A stretch of 64,000 bases of DNA, from the NCBI RefSeq assembly GCF_024346995.1, contig NZ_AP024887.1, forward strand, positions 620,001 through 684,000, written 5' to 3'. The stretch's first letter is position 1. Each line of letters opens with the position of its first letter. The translations under genes were made by a program, and so were the position numbers. This DNA is from Vibrio palustris (GTDB taxonomy: Bacteria; Pseudomonadota; Gammaproteobacteria; Enterobacterales; Vibrionaceae). The notes under the pieces are model-generated. The model saw nothing but the letters and a program-made list of their open reading frames with translations, did no database searches and was not told the origin of the DNA. This document shows, piece by piece, positions 30,304-41,719 of this stretch.

Positions 30304-33300
30304 ATGTCAGATCCAAAGTTTATCCATTTACGCATTCACAGTGACTACTCAATGGTCGATGGCTTAGGCAAGGTGCCGCCATTAGTTAAGAAAGTGGCCG
30401 ATATGGGGATGCCCGCGATGGCATTAACCGACTTTACTAACTTATGTGGGTTAGTTAAGTATTATGGTAATGCGCATAAAAATGGCGTTAAACCTATCAT
30501 TGGTGCCGATTTCTTGATGCGTTCTGAGGCGTTTGGGGATGAGCTGACCAAAATCACGGTATTAGCTAAAAATAATCAGGGTTATAAAAATCTCACGTTA
30601 CTGATTTCTGATGCCTATTTGCGCGGACACATTCAACATCAGCCGGTTATTGATAGAGACTGGTTGGCGAAATATGCTGATGGATTAATTATTCTCTCCG
30701 GCGGGAAGTGGGGAGAGATTGGCCAAGCGTTACTCAAAGGTAATATGGAAACGGTGCAGGAATCTATTGAGTTTTATCAAACTCATTTTGCCGACCATTT
30801 TTATTTAGAGCTGACCCGCACTGGCCGCCAAGATGAAGAAAATTATCTGCATTTTGTGTTAGATGTTGCCCATGAACATCAATTACCCGTTGTAGCAACG
30901 AATGATGTGGTATTTCTATCGGAAGATCTCTTTGATGCCCATGAGATACGTGTTGCTATCCATGATGGCTACACGCTTGTGGATCCTCGCCGACCTAAAA
31001 ATTATAGCCCGCAGCAATATTTACGCAGCGAAGCTGAAATGTGTGAGTTGTTTGCCGATATCCCAGAAGCGCTGCAAAACACGGTTGAAATCGCCAAACG
31101 CTGTAATGTGACAGTGCGTCTTGATGAATATTTCTTACCTAACTTTCCAACTGGCGGGCTAGAAATTGATGAGTTCTTGGTTAAAAAATCGTGGGAAGGT
31201 CTTGAAGAACGCTTAGCGTTTTTATACCCAGATGAACAAGAGCGCGTTAACAAACGCCCTGACTATGATGCGCGTTTAGAGCGTGAGCTTGGCGTGATTA
31301 ACCAGATGGGGTTCCCTGGGTACTTTTTGATCGTGATGGAGTTTATCCAGTGGTCGAAAGACAATGATATACCGGTAGGGCCTGGACGAGGCTCCGGTGC
31401 TGGCTCGCTGGTAGCCTATGCCCTTAAAATCACCGATTTAGACCCATTACGCTACGATCTACTGTTTGAGCGTTTCTTGAACCCTGAACGAGTCTCCATG
31501 CCCGATTTCGATGTCGATTTCTGTATGGATAAACGGGATTTGGTCATTGATCACGTTGCGGATATGTATGGCCGTGACGCCGTATCGCAGATCATTACCT
31601 TTGGTACCATGGCGGCCAAAGCTGTGATTCGCGATGTAGGTCGAGTCCTTGGGCACCCCTATGGGTTCGTTGACCGTATTTCGAAAATGGTGCCCCCCGA
31701 TCCAGGCATGACGCTAGAAAAAGCGTTTATCGCTGAACCGGCGCTCGTTGAGGCTTATGAAGGCGATGAGGAAATCAAAGAACTCATCGATATGTGTCGA
31801 ATTTTGGAAGGTTCGACGCGAAATGCGGGGAAACATGCCGGTGGCGTGGTGATTTCGCCAACAACCATTACCGATTTCGCCCCCTTATACTGCGATGCCG
31901 AAGGTAACCACCCGGTAACACAATTTGATAAAAATGATGTCGAAACCGCTGGTTTGGTTAAGTTCGATTTCCTTGGGCTACGTACGTTAACCATTATCGA
32001 CTGGGCGCTGGGTATGATTAACCCTCGCCAGAAAAAGAAAGGTCTAGAGCCAATCACCATCGATGCGATTAATCTTGAAGATCCGGCATCGTTTACCATT
32101 TTAAAAAATTCTGAAACCACCGCGGTCTTCCAGTTGGAATCACGTGGTATGAAAGAGTTGATTAAACGCCTTCAGCCAGATTGTTTCGAGGATATTATCG
32201 CATTGGTGGCGTTATTTCGCCCTGGTCCATTGCAATCGGGCATGGTAGATAACTTTATCGACCGTAAGCACGGTAATGAAGAAATTTCGTATCCAGACGT
32301 TAAATGGCAGCATGAATCCTTAAAAGAAATTCTAGACCCGACTTACGGCATTATCTTGTATCAAGAGCAGGTCATGCAGATTGCGCAGGTTCTAGCCGGA
32401 TATACCTTAGGCGGCGCGGATATGCTGCGCCGTGCAATGGGTAAGAAAAAGCCGGAAGAAATGGCCAAGCAACGGACTATTTTTCAACAAGGTGCTGAAG
32501 AGAATGGGATTGATGGCGAACTCGCCATGAAGATATTCGACTTGGTAGAAAAGTTCGCGGGTTACGGTTTTAACAAATCGCACTCTGCTGCTTATGCGTT
32601 GGTTTCTTATCAGACCTTATGGTTGAAAACGCACTTTCCTGCCGAGTTTATGGCAGCGGTAATGACCGCGGACATGGACAACACGGAAAAAGTCGTTGGC
32701 TTGGTTGATGAATGTGCCCGCATGAAACTTTCGGTATTGCCGCCTGATGTTAACGTAGGTCAGTATCGTTTTACCGTCGACGATGACGGGGCAATCGTGT
32801 ATGGTATTGGCGCGGTAAAAGGTGTCGGTGAAAGTCCTATCGATGCTATTTTAGAAGCTCGCCAGCAAGGGGGCTATTTTAAAGATTTATTTGATTTTTG
32901 TGCTCGAGTCGATTTAAAACGTGTCAACAAGCGTGTGATCGAAAAACTGATTTTAGCCGGCGCGTTAGATCGCCTTGGCCCACACCGTGCAGCGATGCAG
33001 GCGTCTCTAGAAGAAGCGGTAAAATCAGCTCATCAGTTTCATCAGGCAGAATCGTTTGGGCAAACGGATATGTTTGGTGTCTTAATGGATGCACCAGAAC
33101 AAGTTGAGCAAAAATATACTCAAGTGCCTAAATGGCCTGAAAAAGTTTGGTTAGAAGGGGAAAGAGATACCCTTGGGCTATACTTAACCGGACACCCGGT
33201 AAATGAATATGTACGTGAGCTGAAAAATTACACGGATTGCCGCTTAAATGAGGCGGTGCCGACACGACGTGACCAATCGGTCACTGTGGCAGGCTTAGTG

Positions 33301-33783
33301 ATTGCAGCTCGCGTAATGACCACAAAACGTGGTTCGCGTATTGGATTAATGACCATCGATGACCGTTCGGGAAGAATGGAGGTGATGTTATTCTCTGATG
33401 CGTTAGATCGCTATGCGGAATTACTGGAAAAAGATAAAATACTGGTCATTTCCGGACAGGTCAGCTTTGATGACTTCAATGGTGGTCTTAAAATGTCAGC
33501 GCGTGAAGTCATGGATTTGGGTAGCGCGCGTGAAAAATATGCCCGGGGCCTATCATTATCACTAGAACAATCGCAAGTGAATGGGTCGTTTTTTGAGCGT
33601 TTTAATGAGATATTAGAACCTCACCGAGCAGGAACAGTTCCTGTCAATGTATATTACCAGCGCGCGAATGCACGTGCACGGATAGCTCTTGGTACCGAGT
33701 GGCGTGTCACGCCCAACGATACATTGTTAGATGAATTAAAACAGTTACTTGGTAATGACCAGGTAGAACTTGAATTTAACTAG
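30304..33783 (+). CDS. dnaE: DNA polymerase III alpha subunit
   Basis: DnaE is the replicative polymerase. Domains in order: PHP ([13 protein letters not shown] at the start), palm with the catalytic aspartates in [14 protein letters not shown] (near residue 400), thumb and fingers, helix-hairpin-helix, an OB fold ([13 protein letters not shown] around 990) and the tau-binding C-terminus. 1159 residues, full length. The editing partner dnaQ lies at 41720 in this window. Confidence 0.98.
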   Translation: MSDPKFIHLRIHSDYSMVDGLGKVPPLVKKVADMGMPAMALTDFTNLCGLVKYYGNAHKNGVKPIIGADFLMRSEAFGDELTKITVLAKNNQGYKNLTLLISDAYLRGHIQHQPVIDRDWLAKYADGLIILSGGKWGEIGQALLKGNMETVQESIEFYQTHFADHFYLELTRTGRQDEENYLHFVLDVAHEHQLPVVATNDVVFLSEDLFDAHEIRVAIHDGYTLVDPRRPKNYSPQQYLRSEAEMCELFADIPEALQNTVEIAKRCNVTVRLDEYFLPNFPTGGLEIDEFLVKKSWEGLEERLAFLYPDEQERVNKRPDYDARLERELGVINQMGFPGYFLIVMEFIQWSKDNDIPVGPGRGSGAGSLVAYALKITDLDPLRYDLLFERFLNPERVSMPDFDVDFCMDKRDLVIDHVADMYGRDAVSQIITFGTMAAKAVIRDVGRVLGHPYGFVDRISKMVPPDPGMTLEKAFIAEPALVEAYEGDEEIKELIDMCRILEGSTRNAGKHAGGVVISPTTITDFAPLYCDAEGNHPVTQFDKNDVETAGLVKFDFLGLRTLTIIDWALGMINPRQKKKGLEPITIDAINLEDPASFTILKNSETTAVFQLESRGMKELIKRLQPDCFEDIIALVALFRPGPLQSGMVDNFIDRKHGNEEISYPDVKWQHESLKEILDPTYGIILYQEQVMQIAQVLAGYTLGGADMLRRAMGKKKPEEMAKQRTIFQQGAEENGIDGELAMKIFDLVEKFAGYGFNKSHSAAYALVSYQTLWLKTHFPAEFMAAVMTADMDNTEKVVGLVDECARMKLSVLPPDVNVGQYRFTVDDDGAIVYGIGAVKGVGESPIDAILEARQQGGYFKDLFDFCARVDLKRVNKRVIEKLILAGALDRLGPHRAAMQASLEEAVKSAHQFHQAESFGQTDMFGVLMDAPEQVEQKYTQVPKWPEKVWLEGERDTLGLYLTGHPVNEYVRELKNYTDCRLNEAVPTRRDQSVTVAGLVIAARVMTTKRGSRIGLMTIDDRSGRMEVMLFSDALDRYAELLEKDKILVISGQVSFDDFNGGLKMSAREVMDLGSAREKYARGLSLSLEQSQVNGSFFERFNEILEPHRAGTVPVNVYYQRANARARIALGTEWRVTPNDTLLDELKQLLGNDQVELEFN

Positions 33784-33825
33784 ACTCAACGTTAGATAAC
33801 CTGTTGAGTAAGAAAGGATCGTTAG

Positions 33826-34785
33826 ATGAGCCTCAATTTCCTAGATTTTGAAAAACCGATAGTAGAACTGGAAGCCAAAATTCAGGCACTACGTGATGTG
33901 TCTCTTCACGGTGGTGACACTGCGGTTGATCTCGACAAAGAGATCGAACAGTTAGAGAAGAAATGCTTAGAGCTTAAAAAGAAAACCTTTGGTGATTTAG
34001 GTGCTTGGCAAGTTGCTCAGCTAGCACGTCATCCACAGCGTCCTCATACATTGGACTACGTGGAAAATATGTTGACGGAGTTCGATGAACTTGCAGGTGA
34101 CCGTGCATATGCTGATGATAAAGCGATTGTTGGTGGTATGGCTCGTCTAGATGGTCGTCCTGTTATGATCATTGGTCATCAAAAAGGCCGTGAGACACGT
34201 GAAAAAGTGAAACGTAACTTTGGCATGCCAAGACCAGAAGGCTACCGTAAAGCCAAGCGTTTGATGGAAATGGCGGAACGTTTCAATATGCCAATCATTA
34301 CTTTTATTGATACCGCCGGGGCTTACCCTGGGGTGGGCGCAGAAGAGCGCGGTCAGTCAGAAGCGATCGCGACTAACCTAAAAGTGATGTCAGGCTTAAC
34401 GGTTCCAGTGATTTGTAACGTTGTTGGTGAAGGCGGCTCTGGTGGCGCGTTAGCCATTGGTGTCGGTGACTATGTGAATATGTTGCAATACTCAACATAC
34501 TCGGTCATTTCTCCTGAAGGTTGTGCCTCTATTTTATGGCGTGATTCGGATAAAGCGCCACAAGCTGCTGATGCAATGGGCTTGGTTGCTCCTCGCTTGA
34601 AAGAATTAGAGCTCATTGATGAAATCATTGAAGAGCCACTTGGTGGAGCTCATCGTGATTACAAATTGATGGCTGCGAATATTAAAGCCACGCTATTACG
34701 CCAACTTGCGGAACTTGATAACTTAGAGTCTGATGATTTGCTTGATCGTCGATACAACCGTCTAATGCAATACGGTTACTGCTAA
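33826..34785 (+). CDS. accA: Acetyl-CoA carboxylase carboxyltransferase subunit alpha
   Basis: AccA with AccD transfers carboxyl from biotin to acetyl-CoA, forming malonyl-CoA. The crotonase-like fold is seen in [23 protein letters not shown] and [15 protein letters not shown]. 319 residues, standard. It comes 42 bases after dnaE and ends the long cluster with a terminator. Confidence 0.97.
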   Translation: MSLNFLDFEKPIVELEAKIQALRDVSLHGGDTAVDLDKEIEQLEKKCLELKKKTFGDLGAWQVAQLARHPQRPHTLDYVENMLTEFDELAGDRAYADDKAIVGGMARLDGRPVMIIGHQKGRETREKVKRNFGMPRPEGYRKAKRLMEMAERFNMPIITFIDTAGAYPGVGAEERGQSEAIATNLKVMSGLTVPVICNVVGEGGSGGALAIGVGDYVNMLQYSTYSVISPEGCASILWRDSDKAPQAADAMGLVAPRLKELELIDEIIEEPLGGAHRDYKLMAANIKATLLRQLAELDNLESDDLLDRRYNRLMQYGYC

Positions 34786-34812
34786 GTATTTATCCGCGGT
34801 AAGTATGATAAG

Positions 34813-34840
34813 AAAGGGTTGGCTATGGCCAACCCTTTTT
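34813..34840 (+). terminator. Terminator after accA
   Basis: AAAGGGTTGGC (34813-34823) pairs with GCCAACCCTTT (34828-34838), followed by more T. Confidence 0.92.
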
Positions 34841-34894
34841 GTTTTCTTAAATAACGCGGTAAACTGATTATTCAAGTAACCTTAGAAGATAATT

Positions 34895-36211
34895 ATGGGC
34901 TCACTTTATACAACGTTTAAACAGCAGCTAGACGCGAGCGACTATACGCGTTTTATTCTTGCTTTTAGTGGCGGGGTTGATTCACGTGTATTGCTAGACT
35001 TGTTAGCTCGTTATCAACAAGAGCGAACCGTTGAGTGTTTGGCGGTACATGTTCACCATGGTTTAAGCGCGAATGCCGATGACTGGGCCGAACGGTGTCA
35101 ACAGTGGGGCCTTGCCTCAGATATTCCTGTTATTGTCGAGTATGCACACATTGCCCATGTGACAGGAGCCAGTTTAGAACACGTCGCGCGCGATGCTCGT
35201 TATGCGCTGCTTGCAAAGCATGTGACCGAGAAGAGTTGTTTGTTGCTTGGTCAACATGCTGATGACCAAGTAGAAACTTTTTTATTAGCATTAAAGCGTG
35301 GCAGCGGCCCTAAAGGGCTTGCGAGTATGGCACAACATGACACCTTTGCTAAAGGTGGTCGACTGCGACCGATCTTGACTCATACTCGTCGTGATATTGA
35401 AGAGTACGCGGCGCGCCATCAATTACACTGGGTGACGGATGAGAGTAATCAAGATGAGCGCTTTGACCGCAATTTTTTACGCCATCAAATTACGCCGAGT
35501 TTAACCGCACGTTGGCCAAATATTTACACCTCTATTCAGCGCTCTGCTGAACTGTGTGCGCAACAAGAAGAGGTGATGAATTATTTACTGGAAGATAAGC
35601 TCAATGCTGTACGACATCATGACAACAGCCTATCGATTACTTGTCTACAACCGCAACCTGAGGCGCTTCGAGCTATGATCTTTCGGCGTTGGCTACATAA
35701 ACTCGGCGTTACTATGCCAAGCCGACGTCATACACAGATGATGTGGCATGAAGTGGCATTAGCCGCCAGTGATGCCAACCCTATGCTTAACTTAGGTGTG
35801 TATCATATTCGCCGTTTTCAGCAGCGTTTATATTGTGTGCGACCGGTTGACGATGTTAGCCAATGGCAGCAGGTATTGCGTTTAGACGAACCACTCGTAT
35901 TACCGAGTGATTTAGGTACGCTATACTTACACACTGGAGAAAGTAATGGATTAAGTCTGAGTTTGCCGCCAGATTATGATTCTAGTGCATTGAGCGTATC
36001 GTTTGATCCAGCAGGGCGAGAAGCGAGGCCACAAGGTCGAGCCGGCCGCCGTAAATTAAAAAAGCTTTATCAAGAAATGGGGATCCCGAGCTGGCATAGA
36101 CGGCAATATCCGATTATTTTATATCGCGAGCAGGTGGTGGCTGTCGCAGGGCTATTTGTGACTCAAGATTTTTATGGACAAGATTATACGCTTAGTTGGC
36201 AGCAAGATTAG
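34895..36211 (+). CDS. tilS: tRNA(Ile)-lysidine synthase
   Basis: TilS converts C34 of tRNA-Ile(CAU) to lysidine, so the tRNA reads AUA. The ATP-pyrophosphatase signature FSGGVDSRVLLDL lies near residues 25-37, with LLGQHADDQVETFLL later; a C-terminal substrate domain ends around GRAGRRKLKKLYQEMGIP, the TilS-C basic motif. 438 residues. It follows accA, the usual neighbour, as a separate unit. Confidence 0.95.
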   Translation: MGSLYTTFKQQLDASDYTRFILAFSGGVDSRVLLDLLARYQQERTVECLAVHVHHGLSANADDWAERCQQWGLASDIPVIVEYAHIAHVTGASLEHVARDARYALLAKHVTEKSCLLLGQHADDQVETFLLALKRGSGPKGLASMAQHDTFAKGGRLRPILTHTRRDIEEYAARHQLHWVTDESNQDERFDRNFLRHQITPSLTARWPNIYTSIQRSAELCAQQEEVMNYLLEDKLNAVRHHDNSLSITCLQPQPEALRAMIFRRWLHKLGVTMPSRRHTQMMWHEVALAASDANPMLNLGVYHIRRFQQRLYCVRPVDDVSQWQQVLRLDEPLVLPSDLGTLYLHTGESNGLSLSLPPDYDSSALSVSFDPAGREARPQGRAGRRKLKKLYQEMGIPSWHRRQYPIILYREQVVAVAGLFVTQDFYGQDYTLSWQQD

Positions 36212-36255
36212 CGGTTTTCTCAATAGTAAACGGATCATCACAGTGAGGTACATCA

Positions 36256-36570
36256 ATGAAAAAATGGTCATCATTAGGCTTAGTTGTCATCGGAATATTA
36301 ATGAGTGCACATGTTTGTGCTGCCGGTGATGTGGCTGCGGGAGAGAAGAAGGCCGCAGGGTGCGTAGGTTGTCACGGTAAGAATGGCGTTGCGGTCATTC
36401 CTGGGTATCCGAGTTTAAAAGGGCAAAACGAACAGTATTTAGTGAATTCGATGCACGCGTATAAAAAAGGTCACCGTACCGGTGGTTTGGCTGGGATGAT
36501 GAAATCGCAAGTCTCTGGTTTAAGTGATCAAGATATTGATGATATTGCTGCATATTTTGCTCAACTGTAA
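36256..36570 (+). CDS. Periplasmic class I cytochrome c (c553-like)
   Basis: The 104-residue product has a signal peptide (about 1-22, ending HVCAA) and a single haem motif CVGCH near residue 36, with a downstream methionine pair in LAGMMKSQ as possible sixth ligand. It is a small electron carrier of the c5/c553 type acting in the periplasm. Partner and pathway cannot be told from sequence; its neighbours tilS and glnB give no functional hint. Start ATG 36256 has GAGG upstream. Confidence 0.88.
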   Translation: MKKWSSLGLVVIGILMSAHVCAAGDVAAGEKKAAGCVGCHGKNGVAVIPGYPSLKGQNEQYLVNSMHAYKKGHRTGGLAGMMKSQVSGLSDQDIDDIAAYFAQL

Positions 36571-36657
36571 ATAGATAAGCCGAGCCTAGCAGTATGCGGA
36601 TTTTTGTTTGATTGTTTTTTCTAGCTGAATAATAATGCCGTTAACAGATAAGTTTAA

Positions 36658-37005
<348 letters not shown>

Positions 37006-37050
37006 CCCAGCTGAAGCGTTTTACGCTAGCTACATCGTGATAAACAAAGT

Positions 37051-37077
37051 AATAAGGAGCAATTGCTCCTTATTTTA
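37051..37077 (+). terminator. Terminator after glnB
   Basis: AATAAGGAGC (37051-37060) pairs with GCTCCTTATT (37065-37074) around AATT. Confidence 0.85.
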
Positions 37078-37091
37078 TATGGGTAGAAACG

Positions 37092-37937
37092 ATGAAAAAA
37101 CGATATTTTTTTTATTCGGGGTTATTAGTGATTGGATCTGGGGTGACGAGTTTTTTGTCCGTGTTTTCTGTACCAAGACACCCACAGTTACTCACTGTTA
37201 ATCGCGATAAGCAAGAAAACCCTAGTGTGTGTTATCAAAGTCCATCGTCGACACACGTGGATAATAATGGACATTTGAATATACTTGTATGGAATATTTA
37301 TAAGCAAAAACGCGAGCAGTGGCCACAAGCATTAAGCGATTTGAGTCAGCATTCAGATCTGGTCTTTTTACAAGAAGCGAGTATGACCAACCGTTTAAAA
37401 GATTGGATCAATCAGCATAGCTGGGATGGGACTCAAGCCAATGCTTTTCGCATTCTCGGTGACTCGACAGGTGTACTTAATTTAGCGAAGACCATGCCGA
37501 GTTTAGCGTGTGCTTATACAGAAGTTGAGCCATGGATTCGTTTGCCAAAGTCGGGGATCTATGCAGAATATCCATTAAGTAATGGTCAAACACTGGCAAG
37601 TGTCAATGTGCATGCGGTCAACTTTACTTATGGTACGGTAGAGTATAAAGAACAAATTCAACGTTTGATTGACCGTTTATCACGACATAAAGGCCCTATC
37701 ATTATTGCTGGTGACTTCAATAGTTGGAGCGATAAGCGCATGCGCGTATTGCACAAGGCGTTGACAGAGATGGGACTTAAAGAAGTAAGCTTTAAGCCTG
37801 ATAATCGTATTCGATTTATGACAGGGCTAGTCCTAGACCATGTGTTTTATCGAGGAATGACGGTGAAAAAGGCGCAAGTACCGACATCGGCGGCCTCTGA
37901 TCATAATCCAATGCAAGTCTCGTTTGAATTAGAATAA
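37092..37937 (+). CDS. yafD: Endonuclease/exonuclease/phosphatase-family protein, YafD/UPF0294-like
   Basis: The 281-residue protein has an N-terminal hydrophobic anchor or signal (about 1-25) and the EEP metal-dependent phosphoesterase fold: LNILVWNIYKQ, LVFLQEAS, IIIAGDFNSWSDKR and the final SDHNPMQV, which together supply the Asn, Glu, Asp and His of the active site. It corresponds in position and size to E. coli yafD beside mltD-gloB. Substrate is unknown; nuclease, sphingomyelinase-like or phosphatase activity are all possible. A bidirectional terminator separates it from mltD. Confidence 0.85.
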   Translation: MKKRYFFYSGLLVIGSGVTSFLSVFSVPRHPQLLTVNRDKQENPSVCYQSPSSTHVDNNGHLNILVWNIYKQKREQWPQALSDLSQHSDLVFLQEASMTNRLKDWINQHSWDGTQANAFRILGDSTGVLNLAKTMPSLACAYTEVEPWIRLPKSGIYAEYPLSNGQTLASVNVHAVNFTYGTVEYKEQIQRLIDRLSRHKGPIIIAGDFNSWSDKRMRVLHKALTEMGLKEVSFKPDNRIRFMTGLVLDHVFYRGMTVKKAQVPTSAASDHNPMQVSFELE

Positions 37938-37966
37938 AAAAGAGTCCCAATAGGGACTCTTTTTTT
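37936..37966. terminator. Bidirectional terminator between yafD and mltD
   Basis: AAAAAAGAGTCCC (37936-37948) and GGGACTCTTTTTT (37953-37965) form a 13-bp perfect stem with loop AATA and T-runs on both strands. Confidence 0.93.
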
Positions 37967-37986
37967 CGCTGCTGTTTATGCTTACG

Positions 37987-39561
37987 CTATATGCTGACTT
38001 TGGTGACATCGACATAGAGTTTAAGTTTTTGATGCGGCTGCAAGTATTTCTGGTTGGCCAAATTATTCCACTGAATAATATCTTTGGTTTTGACTTTAAA
38101 TTTGGCGGCAATAGTGCTGATACTATCGCCACTACGGACTTGATAGTTCACAGTACGGATAATGGCACCATCGGAACTGTCTTTCCAAATAACCAGCTTT
38201 TGGCCGACGCTGAGCGTATCTATCGGGCTCATGCCATTCCATTTCGCTAACGAACGATAAGAGACATTATTCTTACGAGCTATGGTCCATAAGCTTTCTC
38301 CTGAAGCAACCGTGTGGAGGATCTTATACTGACCACGCGCCATAGATTGTAAGCGGCGTAAACGGTTCTGAGCCGTCAAAGCATACGCTTTGGCATCTTT
38401 AACCGAGTTAGGAATCATCAAGTATTGGCCAATACGAATGGTGTTTCCGGATAAATTATTGGCTTTTTCAATAACTTTCGTCGTTGTTCGATGTTTTTTA
38501 GCGATGACACTTAAACTATCGCCTGCTTTGACCTTATAACGAACCAGTTTTAGGCCTTGACCTTCATGCTCGGCAATGCTGTTTTCGAACTCGTCGACGT
38601 GCTCAATAGGAATTAATAACTGGTGAGGGCCATTAGGAGCGGTGGCCCAGCGATTATACGCCGGATTATAACTTTGTAATTCTTTGACTGACATACCGGC
38701 ATATTTAGCCGCAATAGCAAGGTCTAGTTGCTCATCAGGATCGACTAATTGTAATACCGGTTTATTAGGGATCGGCGGTAAATCAATACCGTATTTTTTC
38801 TGATGGGCAATAATGTCAGCCAGTGCTAAGAGTTTAGGGACATAGCCGCTGGTTTCTTTAGGTAGATTCAGCGAAAAAAAGTCGGTCGGTTTATTTAAGC
38901 GTCGATTTTGGCGGATAGCGCGTGACACTCGACCCCCACCGCTATTGTAAGCAGCAATGGCCTGATACCAATTACCATCAAAACGCTTACCGAGTACCTC
39001 TAAATAAGACAGCGCCGCATCAGTAGCCGCATCTACGTCTCGGCGACCGTCATACCAAAAATTCTGTTGTAAGCCATACATTTTGCCAGTGGCAGGGACA
39101 AACTGCCATAAACCAGCCGCACTGCCGTGAGAGTAAGCAAAGGCGTCAAAGGCACTTTCGACGACTGGTAATAAAGCGAGTTCTAGAGGTAAGCCGCGAT
39201 CTTCAATTTTTTTCGTAATTAAATACAAAAATGGTTTAGCGCGCTGTGCGACAATTTCTAAATGCTTAGGATGCGTTAAATACCAAGTGCGATAATATTG
39301 TACGGACTTTTTATCAGGCACCGGCAGTTTCATTTGCATGCCAATACGTTTCCACAAGTCAGTTTGCTCTTGTGGCGTCTGTTTACGCGGCTTCTTTACC
39401 GGTTTCACCTGTGTTTGTGGTGTGCTGGATTTGGCAGTATGCGTCTCAGTCTGAGACGTTGTCGGATCCCCATTCGTCTCCGAAGAAGATTGATTCTCAG
39501 GTGACATTGTTTGGCAGCCCGAAAGCAGCAAAGCAACGACCCAAGTAAAATGTACTCGCAT
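37987..39561 (-). CDS. mltD: Membrane-bound lytic murein transglycosylase D
   Basis: MltD cleaves the glycan strands of peptidoglycan with formation of 1,6-anhydro ends. It is a lipoprotein (lipobox LLSG-Cys near residue 15). The SLT domain (about 100-220) has the catalytic Glu in LLPVVESAF and the HGSAAGLWQF motif. Three C-terminal LysM domains follow (about 340-385, 405-450, 470-515), anchoring it to peptidoglycan; E. coli MltD has fewer. 524 residues. gloB follows on the same strand upstream. Confidence 0.94.
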   Translation of the reverse strand: MRVHFTWVVALLLSGCQTMSPENQSSSETNGDPTTSQTETHTAKSSTPQTQVKPVKKPRKQTPQEQTDLWKRIGMQMKLPVPDKKSVQYYRTWYLTHPKHLEIVAQRAKPFLYLITKKIEDRGLPLELALLPVVESAFDAFAYSHGSAAGLWQFVPATGKMYGLQQNFWYDGRRDVDAATDAALSYLEVLGKRFDGNWYQAIAAYNSGGGRVSRAIRQNRRLNKPTDFFSLNLPKETSGYVPKLLALADIIAHQKKYGIDLPPIPNKPVLQLVDPDEQLDLAIAAKYAGMSVKELQSYNPAYNRWATAPNGPHQLLIPIEHVDEFENSIAEHEGQGLKLVRYKVKAGDSLSVIAKKHRTTTKVIEKANNLSGNTIRIGQYLMIPNSVKDAKAYALTAQNRLRRLQSMARGQYKILHTVASGESLWTIARKNNVSYRSLAKWNGMSPIDTLSVGQKLVIWKDSSDGAIIRTVNYQVRSGDSISTIAAKFKVKTKDIIQWNNLANQKYLQPHQKLKLYVDVTKVSI

Positions 39562-39596
39562 GTAAGACAGCCTTATTTCTGAATGGCAGCTGATAA

Positions 39597-39625
39597 TACT
39601 TGCCAGCTCAGTGTGCTGACAAGTA
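39597..39625 (-). terminator. Terminator-like hairpin after gloB
   Basis: TACTTGCCAGC (39597-39607) pairs with GCTGACAAGTA (39615-39625), one wobble pair. It lies between gloB and mltD on the minus strand and lacks a long T-run. Confidence 0.5.
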
Positions 39626-39633
39626 CGAAAACG

Positions 39634-40392
39634 TTAAAATTCGTTTTTCCACTCGCGTAATGCAGTGAAAATAGAGAGCGGCTCAGTATCAATAGTTCGA
39701 TTAGTGACTGATTTAATAACTGTTTTTTCATCAGTTCTTAAAAAAGGATTGATCGCTTTTTGTACTTTTAATGTTGTTGGCAGTGTTGATTTATCTTGAG
39801 CTCGTAGGCGTATAACATCATCACGGTAGTGTTTGAGTTCTTGGTTATCTGGTTCTACAGCCATGGCAAAGGCAACATTGCTCGTTGTGTACTCATGAGC
39901 GCAATATACTTCGGTTTCTTCTGGTAATGTCATCAATTTGTTCAAAGATTGATACATTTGCTCCATCGTCCCTTCGAACACACGGCCACATCCCGCAGAG
40001 AAAAGCACATCACCGCAGAACACTTTATTGTCGCCGACATAGGCGACGTGTCCCAGCGTGTGACCTGGTAGCTCCATAACACTAAAACGATGATCAAACA
40101 GTTCAATTTGATCGCCGTCTATGACAGCATGGGTCTGAGTGGGAATAGGCTCGTTTTTAGGCGTGACGACATTCACTTTAGGGTAATGATGAACAATATC
40201 AGGAACGCCCCCAATATGGTCCGCATGATGGTGGGTGATTAAAATAACATCTGGAATTAATTGGTGTTCTTGTAGATACTGAAGAACTGGTGCGGCTTCC
40301 CCTGGGTCGACGATCGCACAACGTTTTTCATCATTGTGAATCAGCCAGATGTAATTATCGTTAAATGCGGATATGCTTTTGATATGTAACAT
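39634..40392 (-). CDS. gloB: Hydroxyacylglutathione hydrolase (glyoxalase II)
   Basis: GloB hydrolyses S-lactoylglutathione to lactate and glutathione in methylglyoxal detoxification. The metallo-beta-lactamase motif [11 protein letters not shown] (about 52-62) binds two metals, and [21 protein letters not shown] and CAHEYT supply further ligands. 252 residues. It is divergent from the methyltransferase gene, in the E. coli gloB/yafS arrangement. Confidence 0.96.
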   Translation of the reverse strand: MLHIKSISAFNDNYIWLIHNDEKRCAIVDPGEAAPVLQYLQEHQLIPDVILITHHHADHIGGVPDIVHHYPKVNVVTPKNEPIPTQTHAVIDGDQIELFDHRFSVMELPGHTLGHVAYVGDNKVFCGDVLFSAGCGRVFEGTMEQMYQSLNKLMTLPEETEVYCAHEYTTSNVAFAMAVEPDNQELKHYRDDVIRLRAQDKSTLPTTLKVQKAINPFLRTDEKTVIKSVTNRTIDTEPLSIFTALREWKNEF

Positions 40393-40429
40393 GAGTTATC
40401 TCCAGTCGCTCAGGTGAAGTGAGTTAGCA

Positions 40430-41209
40430 ATGAAACCAGCACGTAGTAAAAGAAAATTGGAACAGCCTCATACTTGGTCACAACTTAAAAATGGCCAATG
40501 GGTGAGTGAGTCGATTCAAATGCGCCTTGATGAATGGAGCCCTAAACTTTTTGGGTATCATATGCTCAAGCTTGGCGGTTTAAGCTGTGAGCTTGCCAGT
40601 AGTCAGTGCAATATTCAACACCAAGTTCACCTCGATATGCATAATCCAGCGCATACAGTGATTGCCGATTACTATGATTTGCCATTTCTAGAAAAAAGTA
40701 TTGATGCGGTTATTTTATCTCATCAACTGGATTTTTGTCATGACCCACATCGATTGCTGCGTGAAGTTGATCGCGTACTCATTGATGATGGGTCATTGAT
40801 TATTACGGGATTTAATCCAGTAAGCTGGATGGGCGCTGAGCGATTACTGCCATGGAAGAAAAACAGCTTGCCGTGGAGTGGCCGCATGTTTACCCCGACC
40901 CGTGTGAAAGATTGGTTAGGGTTACTCAACTATCAAGTGGTGTCTTGTGATCAATACGCAACGTTTCCCATTCACCGCTATCGAACTTTATGGACGTGGC
41001 TCGAGAACTCGTTAGGTAGCGTAGGGGCTCGCTTCGGTTGTTTGTATTTCATTGTGGCTCGCAAGCGAACCTATCCATTACAACCGATTAAACCACATTG
41101 GCGTTTTAAGCGGCGTTTTTATCCAGTTGGCGTAAACTTTAAGGTGCAAGACCGTGTTAACTATCACGCGCAAGAAGAGCACCTTATGGCTAAGTCTTAT
41201 GAGGCTTGA
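40430..41209 (+). CDS. yafS: SAM-dependent methyltransferase, YafS-like
   Basis: This 259-residue protein has a class I methyltransferase core: after an unusual long N-terminus come [19 protein letters not shown], the post-[27 protein letters not shown] and a basic C-terminus. Its position between gloB and rnhA is that of E. coli yafS. Substrate is unknown. The 3' end overlaps the convergent rnhA gene by 13 bases, with no terminator between them. Confidence 0.82.
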   Translation: MKPARSKRKLEQPHTWSQLKNGQWVSESIQMRLDEWSPKLFGYHMLKLGGLSCELASSQCNIQHQVHLDMHNPAHTVIADYYDLPFLEKSIDAVILSHQLDFCHDPHRLLREVDRVLIDDGSLIITGFNPVSWMGAERLLPWKKNSLPWSGRMFTPTRVKDWLGLLNYQVVSCDQYATFPIHRYRTLWTWLENSLGSVGARFGCLYFIVARKRTYPLQPIKPHWRFKRRFYPVGVNFKVQDRVNYHAQEEHLMAKSYEA

Positions 41210-41661
41210 TAACCTAAGTCATCATTATTTGGTGCTTCGGCGGCAGCGCGAGCCAGATCGTCACATATTTCATTTTCACGATGGCCCGCATGGCCTTTAA
41301 CCCAGTTCCAAGTAAGTTCATGGCGTTGGGCTTCACGGTCTAGTGCTTGCCATAGATCGGCATTTTTAACCGGTTGTTTGGCGGACGTTTGCCACTGGCG
41401 CTTTTTCCAATTATGGATCCATTGGGTAATACCTTGGCGGACGTATTGGCTATCTGTAGTGAGGGTTACATGGCAGGGTTCTTTGAGTGACTGCAAGGCG
41501 ACGATAGCGGCTAACATTTCCATACGATTATTCGTGGTAAGATAGTACCCGTTATTTAGCGTCTTTTCGGTACTTTTATAGCGCAGGACAATCCCATAGC
41601 CACCGGGACCTGGGTTACCGAGGCACGAACCATCAGTGAAAATTTCGACGTGTTTCTTCAT
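41197..41661 (-). CDS. rnhA: Ribonuclease HI
   Basis: RNase HI degrades RNA of RNA-DNA hybrids such as Okazaki primers and R-loops. Active-site residues lie in [15 protein letters not shown] (first Asp), [10 protein letters not shown] (Glu) and LTTDSQYV (Asp), with the C-terminal [18 protein letters not shown]. 154 residues. It diverges from dnaQ across 58 bases, the classic rnhA/dnaQ pair with overlapping promoters. Confidence 0.97.
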   Translation of the reverse strand: MKKHVEIFTDGSCLGNPGPGGYGIVLRYKSTEKTLNNGYYLTTNNRMEMLAAIVALQSLKEPCHVTLTTDSQYVRQGITQWIHNWKKRQWQTSAKQPVKNADLWQALDREAQRHELTWNWVKGHAGHRENEICDDLARAAAEAPNNDDLGYQAS

Positions 41662-41719
41662 GATTTGATATTATTAATAAACGCATATAATTCGCATAGT
41701 TTGACACAGATAGATCATA

